Assembly: GCA_027325115.1 (NCBI GenBank)
Contig: DAHWFG010000369.1
Span: 1 to 13,299, forward strand
From: JAKBCQ01 sp021807585
Lineage (GTDB): Bacteria; Planctomycetota; Planctomycetia; Isosphaerales; Isosphaeraceae
Direction: 5' to 3'
DNA length: 13,299 bases
Of the stretch, positions 6,419-13,299 are shown in pieces. The translations under genes were made by a program, and so were the position numbers. Below the pieces are notes generated by a model that saw nothing but the letters and a program-made list of their open reading frames with translations, was not told the origin of the DNA and ran no database searches. The number at the start of each line of letters is the position of its first letter. Within the stretch, counting starts at the first letter, position 1.

Positions 6419-9400
6419 TTGATTTCGCGGTTTTTCATCGATCGGCCGATTTTCGCGACGGTGTTGTCCATTGTGATTACGCTGGCGGGGGGGATCGCGC
6501 TGTTCAACCTGCCGATCGCGCAGTACCCGCAGATCGCGCCTCCGACGATCCAGGTGAGCTGCAATTATCCGGGCGCGAGCGCCCAGGTCGTCGCCGAGAC
6601 CGTCGCCGCGCCGATCGAGCAGCAGGTCAACGGCGTCGAGAACATGATTTACATGTCTTCGGCTTCGACAAACGACGGTTCGTATAGCCTCGACGTGACT
6701 TTCAAGAACGGCTTTGATTTAAATCTGGCGCAGGTGTTGGTGCAAAACCGCGTCAATCTCGCGGTGCCGCTTTTGCCCGACGTGATCAAACAGACGGGGG
6801 TGACGACCAAAAAACGATCTCCCGACATCCTCCTCGTCGTCGCGGTCAACTCGCCGATCCTTCCCGGCGAATCGAAACCGCGATACAATCAATTATATCT
6901 TAGTAATTATACTTACATGAAGATCCGCGACGTGATCGCGCGGCTGCCGGGAATCAGCGACGTGTTCATGTTGGGTCAGCGCGATTACAGCATGCGGATC
7001 TGGGTCGATCCCGACCAGCTCGCTTCGCGGAACATGACGGCGTCGGATGTCGCGCGGGCGATTCGCGAGCAGAACATGCCCGTCGCGACGGGACAGATCG
7101 GCCAGCCTCCCGTGCGGGAGGGACAGCCGATGCAGGTGACCCTCAGCACGCTCGGCAGGCTTTACACCACCGAACAGTTCGGCGAGATCGTCGTCAAAAC
7201 CGGCCCCGAAGGTCGAATCACGCGCATCAAAGACGTCGCCAAAGTCGAGCTTGGCGCAAAAAATGAAGATATCAGTACGCGAGTGAACGGCAAGCCTTCG
7301 ATCAGCATGGCGATCTTCCAGCTTCCCGATGCGAACGCGCTCGATTGCGCCGACATGGTGAAGGCGAAGATGGAGGAGCTCAAGGCCGATTTTCCGAGAG
7401 GGGTGGATTATGAGATCCGTTACGACACGACTCCGTTCATTAAAGAATCAATCGACGAGGTGTTCAAGACGTTGCGCGAGGCGGTGATTTTGGTTGCGGT
7501 CGTCGTGCTTTTGTTCTTGCAGAATTGGCGGTCGTCGGTGATTCCGCTCGTCGCGGTTCCGGTGGGGATCATCGGCACGTTCGCGGTGATGCTGGCGATG
7601 GGTTTCAGCATCAACAATCTCACGTTATTTGGTCTCGTGCTCGCGATCGGCATCGTCGTCGACGACGCGATCGTCGTCGTCGAATCGGTCGAGCATCACA
7701 TCGAGCACGGGATGAATCCGCGCGAAGCGACGATCAAGGCGATGGACGAGGTGTCGGGGCCCATCGTCGCGATCGGCCTCGTGCTGACCGCGGTGTTCGT
7801 TCCGTGCGCATTCATCAGTGGAATCACCGGGCAATTTTACCGCCAGTTCGCGCTCACGATCGCGACGTCGACCGTGATCTCGGCGATCAACTCGCTCACG
7901 CTCAGCCCCGCGCTCGCCGCGATGCTGTTGCGACCGCGCGGTCAGGTCAATCCCCGCGACGTTCTGCCGCGACTCTTCTACCTGGGTCTCGGCTGTTGGT
8001 TTGGGAATGCATATTTTCACCCATACATCAGAGTCGTCCCCTCGCTGAGGCGCGTCGTCGTCCCTCGGCTTGAGAGCCTGTCCGCGCCGATCCACGATCG
8101 AATCAGTTGGACGGCGTGGATCGCGACAATCCTGGCCTCGGGGTGCGTTTTCGCGCTCGCGACGGGTCCGCTCAACTGGCTTTTGTCGACCTTTTTCGCG
8201 GTGTTCAACCAGGGGTTCAAGCTCTTCACGCGCGGATACGGTCGACTCGTCGGGCTCCTCTTGCGGATGAGCCTGCCGATCCTGGTGCTTTACGGCGGCC
8301 TGATTTATCTCACCTATCATCGATTCGTCGAGACCCCCAAAGGTTTCATCCCGTCGCAGGACATGGGATATCTACTTGTTAACATTCAATTACCCGATTC
8401 GGCTTCGGCCGAACGAACGAACGAGGTGATGAAGAGGCTCGAGGTGATCGCGCGCGGATCGAGCCGGCGTTATATCGGCACGCCGTGGCATTCCCAGGGG
8501 GTTCCGGGTGTGCGATACACCCAGACGATCTCGGGGCAATCGTTCCTTTTAAGCGCGTTCGGATCCAATTTTGGATCGATGTTCATCATTTTGGATGATT
8601 TCTCGAAGCGGCGCGGTCCCGGGCTTTACGGCGACGACATCGCGAACAAGCTTCGCGCCGCGTTCGCCAATCTTGTTCCCGAAGCCGCGGTGACGGTCTT
8701 CGGTCCTCCGCCGGTGCGCGGGGTCGGTCGCGCCGGCGGTTTCAAGGTGATGGTCGAGGATCGCGGCGACGTCGGCCTGACGACCCTTCAGGAACAGGCC
8801 GATTCGGTGATGAACAAGGGTAACGAGCTGATGTCCCAGGCCAAGCCCGCGAGCGCGAAGCCCGCTTGGTGGACGAATCTGACTGCGCAGCTGGGGATGA
8901 GCGGCGACTCCGAGGAGGAACAATCGCAGCCGCTGCTGATCGGGTTATTCTCGGTATTTCGAGCCAACGTCCCCCAGCTTTTCGCCGACGTCGACCGCAA
9001 GGAGTGTCTCGCCAAGCAGGTTGAGCTCAAAGATCTGTTCGATACGCTTCAGATCTATCTTGGTTCGCTTTATGTCAATGATTTCAATCTTTTTGGTCGC
9101 ACGTGGCAGGTGATCGTCCAGGCGGACGAGGCGCATCGCAACAAGCTCGAGGACGTCGGCCGCTTGCGAGTGCGGAACGAGCAGGGACAAATGATCCCGA
9201 TCGGCGCGCTCGCGAACGTTCGCGAGCAGAACGGTCCGCTCGTGCTCACGCGGTACAACATGTATCCCGCCGCGGCGATCAACGGATCGGCGGGTCCGGG
9301 GGTAAGTTCGGGTCAATCGATGTTGTATGTCGAAAAGATATGTGACGAGAATTTACTCAAGGCGATGTCGATCGAATGGACCGAGCTTTCGTATCTCGAG

Positions 9401-10096
9401 CGGGAGGCGGGCGACACCGCGATGATCATCTTCGGATTTGCGGTGATCATGGTTTTCCTTGTCCTGGCGGCGCAGTATGAAAGTTGGGCGTTGCCGCTCG
9501 CGGTCATTCTCGTCGTGCCGCTTTGTCTTTTAAGCGGCGTGATCGGCGTGCAAATCGCCAAAATGGATATTAATATTTTTACTCAAATTGGATTCGTCGT
9601 CTTGGTGGGGTTGGCGAGCAAGAACGCGATATTGATCGTCGAGTTCGCCAAGGCGAAACGGCGGGACGGGTTGTCTCGCCGCGCCGCGACGCTCGACGCG
9701 TGCACGCTTCGGCTCAGGCCGATCGTGATGACGTCGCTCGCGTTTATTTTGGGGGTGTTGCCGCTGTTGCTTTCGCAGGGTGCGGGCGCCGAGATGCGCA
9801 GGACGCTGGGAACGACGGTGTTCAGCGGGATGCTCGGCGTCACGCTGTTCGGCATCGTGCTCACGCCCGTTTTCTTTTTTATTATTGATTATTTAAGCGA
9901 GACGAAGTTTTTCAACGCCCCGATCGTGAGATGGATCTTCGATCTGCCGTTTTTCATACTTCGATTCGGCTATCATCAGGCGTTCGGCAAGTCGAGAGCG
10001 CGGCGAGCCGCGGAGATCGCGGCGTCCAAACCCGAATCCAAACCCGATCCGATCGACCCCGCCGACCCCGCGATCCCCGAGCTCGTCGAGAAATAA
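6419..10096 (+). CDS. RND efflux transporter, HAE1 type (first paralogue)
   Basis: A 1225-residue inner-membrane drug/proton antiporter of the AcrB/MexF class, longer than the usual 1030-1060. It starts at TTG 6419: the next codons read ISRFFIDRPIFA, matching the ATG-started second paralogue (ISHFFIDRPIFA), and GGGGG lies 8 bp upstream. TM1 is about residues 9-28. The proton relay is complete: D415-D416 in GIVVDDAIVVVE (TM4), K1068 in GLASKNAILIVEF (TM10), and R1098 and T1105 in RLRPIVMTS (TM11). Three additions stand out. About 110 residues separate TM6 from TM7 (506-618), with hydrophobic runs at 516-533 and 562-597, where AcrB has about 40. Two porter-region inserts, about 681-694 and 808-838 (rich in Ala, Pro, Ser and Glu), are absent from the second paralogue. 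It should take substrates from the periplasm or outer leaflet and pass them to the adaptor and channel. The substrate is not readable. Confidence 0.97.
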   Translation: MISRFFIDRPIFATVLSIVITLAGGIALFNLPIAQYPQIAPPTIQVSCNYPGASAQVVAETVAAPIEQQVNGVENMIYMSSASTNDGSYSLDVTFKNGFDLNLAQVLVQNRVNLAVPLLPDVIKQTGVTTKKRSPDILLVVAVNSPILPGESKPRYNQLYLSNYTYMKIRDVIARLPGISDVFMLGQRDYSMRIWVDPDQLASRNMTASDVARAIREQNMPVATGQIGQPPVREGQPMQVTLSTLGRLYTTEQFGEIVVKTGPEGRITRIKDVAKVELGAKNEDISTRVNGKPSISMAIFQLPDANALDCADMVKAKMEELKADFPRGVDYEIRYDTTPFIKESIDEVFKTLREAVILVAVVVLLFLQNWRSSVIPLVAVPVGIIGTFAVMLAMGFSINNLTLFGLVLAIGIVVDDAIVVVESVEHHIEHGMNPREATIKAMDEVSGPIVAIGLVLTAVFVPCAFISGITGQFYRQFALTIATSTVISAINSLTLSPALAAMLLRPRGQVNPRDVLPRLFYLGLGCWFGNAYFHPYIRVVPSLRRVVVPRLESLSAPIHDRISWTAWIATILASGCVFALATGPLNWLLSTFFAVFNQGFKLFTRGYGRLVGLLLRMSLPILVLYGGLIYLTYHRFVETPKGFIPSQDMGYLLVNIQLPDSASAERTNEVMKRLEVIARGSSRRYIGTPWHSQGVPGVRYTQTISGQSFLLSAFGSNFGSMFIILDDFSKRRGPGLYGDDIANKLRAAFANLVPEAAVTVFGPPPVRGVGRAGGFKVMVEDRGDVGLTTLQEQADSVMNKGNELMSQAKPASAKPAWWTNLTAQLGMSGDSEEEQSQPLLIGLFSVFRANVPQLFADVDRKECLAKQVELKDLFDTLQIYLGSLYVNDFNLFGRTWQVIVQADEAHRNKLEDVGRLRVRNEQGQMIPIGALANVREQNGPLVLTRYNMYPAAAINGSAGPGVSSGQSMLYVEKICDENLLKAMSIEWTELSYLEREAGDTAMIIFGFAVIMVFLVLAAQYESWALPLAVILVVPLCLLSGVIGVQIAKMDINIFTQIGFVVLVGLASKNAILIVEFAKAKRRDGLSRRAATLDACTLRLRPIVMTSLAFILGVLPLLLSQGAGAEMRRTLGTTVFSGMLGVTLFGIVLTPVFFFIIDYLSETKFFNAPIVRWIFDLPFFILRFGYHQAFGKSRARRAAEIAASKPESKPDPIDPADPAIPELVEK
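7634..7715 (+). repeat. Near-identical DNA repeat shared by the two RND genes (copy 1)
   Basis: These 82 bp match 11306-11387 at 80 positions, including a 50-bp exact run (7634-7683) and a 30-bp exact run (7686-7715). It encodes TM4 with the proton-relay Asp-Asp and the following EHHIEHGM segment. Protein constraint explains part of it, but identity at synonymous sites is much higher than in flanking sequence. Confidence 0.9.
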
Positions 10097-10108
10097 AGAG
10101 ACAACACT

Positions 10109-13100
10109 ATGATTTCTCACTTTTTCATTGATCGACCGATTTTCGCCTCGGTGCTTTCGATCGTCGTCACTCTTGCCGGCGGGATCGCGGTGTTCACGCT
10201 GCCGATCGCGCAGTATCCCGACATCACGCCGCCGACGGTCGAGGTCGCGGGATACTATCCCGGCGCGAACGCTCAGGTCGTCGCCGACACGGTCGCGTCG
10301 CCGATCGAGCAGCAGGTGAACGGCGTTGAAAATATGCTTTATATGTCGTCGCAATGTACCAACGACGGCGCGTACACGCTGACGGTCACGTTCAAAGTGG
10401 GCGTCGATCTCAACATGGCGCAGGTTCTGGTGCAAAACCGCGTTTCGCTCGCCGAGCCGATCCTTCCCGATCTCGTCAAACGCCGCGGCGTGAGCGTGAA
10501 GAAAAAATCCCCCAGCATCCTTATGATTGTTAACTTATACTCGCCCGATAACACCGTTAATAATCTTTATTTAAGCAATTATGCAACAATTCAGTTGAAG
10601 GACGAGCTGGCGCGGCTCGACGGCGTGGGGGACATCACGTATCTGGGCCAGCGCGATTACAGCATGCGAATCTGGCTTGATCCCGCCAAGATGTCTTATC
10701 GCAATCTGACGGCGCAGGACGTCGTCGACGCGATTCAGCAGCAGAACGCGCAGGTCGCCGCGGGGCAGATCGGCCAACCCCCCGTCCCCACGGGGCAGGT
10801 TTTTCAGTACACGATGAGCACCAAGGGGCGGCTGATCGACGCCGAGGAGTTCGGCGACGTCATCCTCAAATCGGACTCGGCGGGAAGGCTCGTGCACCTT
10901 CGCGACGTCGCGACGATCGATCTCGGCGCGCAGGCTTATGATCAAACGTGTACTCTCGACTCCAAGCCGTCGGTGGCGCTTTCGATTTATCAGCGGCCGG
11001 GATCGAACGCGCTGAAGACCGCGGCGCTCGTGCGAAAGAAGATGGAGGAGCTGAAGCTCCGGTTTCCCAAGGGGCTTGAATACAAGATCGTCTACGACAC
11101 GACCCCGTTCATCACCGAATCGGTGAATGAAGTTTTCAACACGTTACGCGACGCTATTATTTTGGTGGCGATCGTCGTCTTGTTGTTTCTTCAGAATTGG
11201 CGGTCGGCGGTGATTCCGCTGATCGCGGTCCCGGTCGCGATCGTCGGCACGTTCGCGGTGATGGCCGCGATGGGATTCAGTTTGAACAATTTAACGCTCT
11301 TCGGCCTCGTGCTCGCGATCGGCATCGTCGTCGACGACGCGATCGTCGTCGTCGAGGCGGTCGAGCATCACATCGAGCACGGGATGACTCCGCGGAACGC
11401 GACGATTCGAGCGATGGAGGAGGTTTCGGGCCCGGTGATCGCGATCGGCCTCGTCCTCACCGCGGTGTTTGTTCCATGCGCGTTCATTACTGGAATTATC
11501 GGCCAATTTTTCCGTCAGTTCGCGCTCACGATCGCGACCTCGACCGTGATCTCGGCGTTCAATTCGCTGACGCTGAGCCCCGCGCTCGCGGCGCTCTTGC
11601 TTCGGCCCAAGACGGGCCCCGGAAGCTCGAACGAGGCGCTCCCGCGTCCCGCGTTCGCGCTCCTTGGAGGTTGGCTCGGATATACATATCTAACGCCTTT
11701 GCTCATCAAACACGCCCCGGCTTATCTCTCCAAGATCGGCGATCGTTGGGCGACGCTCGCTCCGGGTTACGCGCCGATCGCCGCGGCTTTGATCGCCGCG
11801 GTCGGCGGCTGGATCGCGGCTCGGATTCTCAACGCGATTCTCATCGCCATTTTTCGCACCTTTAATCAAGGTTTTCAGTTCTGCACAAACGTGTACACGA
11901 AGATGGTCGGTATGTTGTTGCGGGCGAGCGCGATCGTTTTGCTTGGTTACGGCGGGCTCTTGTACCTGACGTATTACGGCTTTTCGAGCGCTCCGAGCGG
12001 GTTCATTCCCTCGCAGGACAAGGGCTATTTGCTCGTGAACGTTCAACTTCCCGATTCGACTTCGGTCGAGAAAACCCGCGAAGTGATGCGGAGAATCGAC
12101 GAGATCGCCGTCAAAACCCCGGGAGTTGCGCATACCCTCGCGATCGCGGGACAATCGATTTTATTGAGCGCCAATTCGCCCAACTTCGGCGCGATGTACG
12201 TGATGCTCGACGATTTCCATAAGCGAGTGAAGATGAACCGATCGGGAGAGATCATCGCCGCCGATCTTCAAGAAAAGTTTCAAAAAGAGATCATTGACGG
12301 GCTTGTTAATATTTACGGAGCGCCTCCGGTCGAGGGGCTCGGCACCGCGGGGGGGTTCAAGCTTGTCGTCGAGGATCGCGGCGACAACGGCCTCGATTCG
12401 TTGCAGGGGAACTCCGAGCGGATCGTCTCCTCGGGGAACGAAACCCCGGCGCTCAAAGATTTGTTCACAAGCTTTCGCGCCAACACCCCCTGGTTGTTTC
12501 TCGACATCGACCGCACCAAGGTGAAGACTTCGGGAGTTTCGCTCGCCGAGGTGTTCAATACGCTTCAGGTGTACTTGGGATCGCTATATATCAATGATTT
12601 TAATCGATTCGGCCGCACGTGGCAGGTGAACGTGCAGGGGGATTCGCGGTTTCGCGAGAGCGTCGAGGATCTTAAGCTGATCAAAATTCGCAACGAACGG
12701 GGCGACATGGTTCCGTTGCCTTCGTTCGCGACGATTCGCGACGTCAGCGGTCCGGTATTGATCATGCGATATAATATGTATCCGTCGGCGGCGATCAACG
12801 GCGGTCCCGCCGAGGGGGTGAGCTCGGGGCAGGCGATCTCGTTGATCGATCAACTTGCCAAACGCGAGCTGATTCCGTCGATGCGTCCCGAATGGACCGA
12901 GCTCGCGCTGTTGCAACTGCAAACGGGAAACACCGCGATGTACGTCTTTTTGCTCGCGGTGGTGCTCGTCTTTCTCGTCCTCGCGGCGCAGTATGAAAGC
13001 TGGTCGCTGCCGCTCGCGGTCATTCTCGTCGTGCCGATGTGCCTTTTGTGTTCGATCGCGGGCGTGCTTTACGCCAAGCTTGATATTAATATCTTTACGC

Positions 13101-13299
13101 AAGTTGGTTTTATCGTATTGGTGGGTTTGGCGTGTAAGAACGCGATTTTGATCGTCGAGTTCGCCAAAGCTCGGAGCGAGGCTGGGGCGACCCGGCGGGA
13201 TGCGACGCTCGAGGCGTGCGCACTTCGCTTGCGGCCGATCATGATGACTTCGTTCGCGTTCATCCTCGGCGTCGTGCCCCTCGTGCTTTCGGTGGGGGC
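10109..13299 (+). CDS. RND efflux transporter, HAE1 type (second paralogue), cut by window end
   Basis: The frame is open from ATG 10109 to the right edge (1063 codons seen, no stop), 12 bp after the first RND gene; AAGAG at 10096-10100 is a weak ribosome site. It is a paralogue of the preceding protein with the same proton-relay set: D409-D410 (GIVVDDAIVVVE), K1010 (GLACKNAILIVEF), and R1040 and T1047 (RLRPIMMTS). It also has the long TM6-TM7 region (about 500-605) with hydrophobic runs around PAFALLGGWLGYTYL and APIAAALIAAVGGWIAARIL, so that trait predates the duplication. It lacks both porter inserts of the first paralogue, which suggests the two copies differ in substrate path or partner contact. 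The missing end should include TM12 and a C-terminal tail. It could form a heterotrimer with its neighbour or an independent pump using the same adaptor. Confidence 0.96.
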   Translation, partial: MISHFFIDRPIFASVLSIVVTLAGGIAVFTLPIAQYPDITPPTVEVAGYYPGANAQVVADTVASPIEQQVNGVENMLYMSSQCTNDGAYTLTVTFKVGVDLNMAQVLVQNRVSLAEPILPDLVKRRGVSVKKKSPSILMIVNLYSPDNTVNNLYLSNYATIQLKDELARLDGVGDITYLGQRDYSMRIWLDPAKMSYRNLTAQDVVDAIQQQNAQVAAGQIGQPPVPTGQVFQYTMSTKGRLIDAEEFGDVILKSDSAGRLVHLRDVATIDLGAQAYDQTCTLDSKPSVALSIYQRPGSNALKTAALVRKKMEELKLRFPKGLEYKIVYDTTPFITESVNEVFNTLRDAIILVAIVVLLFLQNWRSAVIPLIAVPVAIVGTFAVMAAMGFSLNNLTLFGLVLAIGIVVDDAIVVVEAVEHHIEHGMTPRNATIRAMEEVSGPVIAIGLVLTAVFVPCAFITGIIGQFFRQFALTIATSTVISAFNSLTLSPALAALLLRPKTGPGSSNEALPRPAFALLGGWLGYTYLTPLLIKHAPAYLSKIGDRWATLAPGYAPIAAALIAAVGGWIAARILNAILIAIFRTFNQGFQFCTNVYTKMVGMLLRASAIVLLGYGGLLYLTYYGFSSAPSGFIPSQDKGYLLVNVQLPDSTSVEKTREVMRRIDEIAVKTPGVAHTLAIAGQSILLSANSPNFGAMYVMLDDFHKRVKMNRSGEIIAADLQEKFQKEIIDGLVNIYGAPPVEGLGTAGGFKLVVEDRGDNGLDSLQGNSERIVSSGNETPALKDLFTSFRANTPWLFLDIDRTKVKTSGVSLAEVFNTLQVYLGSLYINDFNRFGRTWQVNVQGDSRFRESVEDLKLIKIRNERGDMVPLPSFATIRDVSGPVLIMRYNMYPSAAINGGPAEGVSSGQAISLIDQLAKRELIPSMRPEWTELALLQLQTGNTAMYVFLLAVVLVFLVLAAQYESWSLPLAVILVVPMCLLCSIAGVLYAKLDINIFTQVGFIVLVGLACKNAILIVEFAKARSEAGATRRDATLEACALRLRPIMMTSFAFILGVVPLVLSVG
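11306..11387 (+). repeat. Near-identical DNA repeat shared by the two RND genes (copy 2)
   Basis: This is the partner of 7634-7715 (80 of 82 bp identical), in the same codon phase and at the homologous protein position. A further exact 29-bp match links the TM9 region of both genes (TGCCGCTCGCGGTCATTCTC and onward, near 9492 and 13009). Such tracts can seed recombination or reflect gene conversion between the paralogues. Confidence 0.9.

Noticed and set aside
7625..8320. Long open frame on the - strand (231 codons) inside the first RND gene
   Set aside because: It lies opposite strongly conserved RND codons and its product is Arg/Asp/His-rich low-complexity sequence, typical of a shadow frame in GC-rich DNA.
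11197..11865. Open frame on the + strand (222 codons) inside the second RND gene
   Set aside because: It overlaps the true RND frame, is a repetitive Arg/Asp/Gly-rich string, and arises from the GATCG-rich codon pattern.

Overview
The window carries one tRNA gene and six protein genes, all on the + strand. GC-rich coding, an N-terminally exported sulfatase with a C-x-P-x-R active site, a secreted protein of unknown family, and long proton-driven efflux genes suggest a Gram-negative, probably planctomycete-like bacterium. That placement is an inference from gene content and style; no marker gene here settles it.

Layout. (1) Positions 98-171 hold a tRNA-Arg(CCG) behind a near-consensus -35 box. 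(2) Positions 354-2895 hold a sulfatase followed 64 bp later by a secreted or lipoprotein-like protein I cannot assign. (3) From 3037 to the right edge runs an efflux locus: a strong-looking promoter, a perfect 18-bp palindromic operator, a TetR-type repressor, a periplasmic adaptor that overlaps it by 4 bp (ATGA), and two RND (HAE1-type) inner-membrane transporters separated by only 12 bp. The second transporter is cut by the window end.

The unusual part is the efflux locus. The adaptor gene encodes two complete adaptor modules in one 775-residue lipoprotein. By hand count they are about 70% identical over 154 aligned residues, and both keep the R-x3-L-x6-S hairpin-tip pattern used for docking to TolC-type channels. 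It sits beside two paralogous RND genes, both with the full Asp-Asp/Lys/Arg proton-relay set. Known tripartite pumps use six adaptor protomers per RND trimer, so three copies of this fused protein would supply exactly six modules. The two RND genes could form a heterotrimer, as MdtB/MdtC do, or two alternative pumps sharing one adaptor. Both RNDs also carry about 65-75 extra residues with extra hydrophobic segments between TM6 and TM7, and the first has two further inserts in its periplasmic porter region that the second lacks. No outer-membrane channel gene is visible; it may lie beyond the right edge or elsewhere.

Regulation is readable: TTGACA-N16-TAGGAT is followed at once by the operator, so the TetR protein most likely represses its own operon and is released by a pump substrate.
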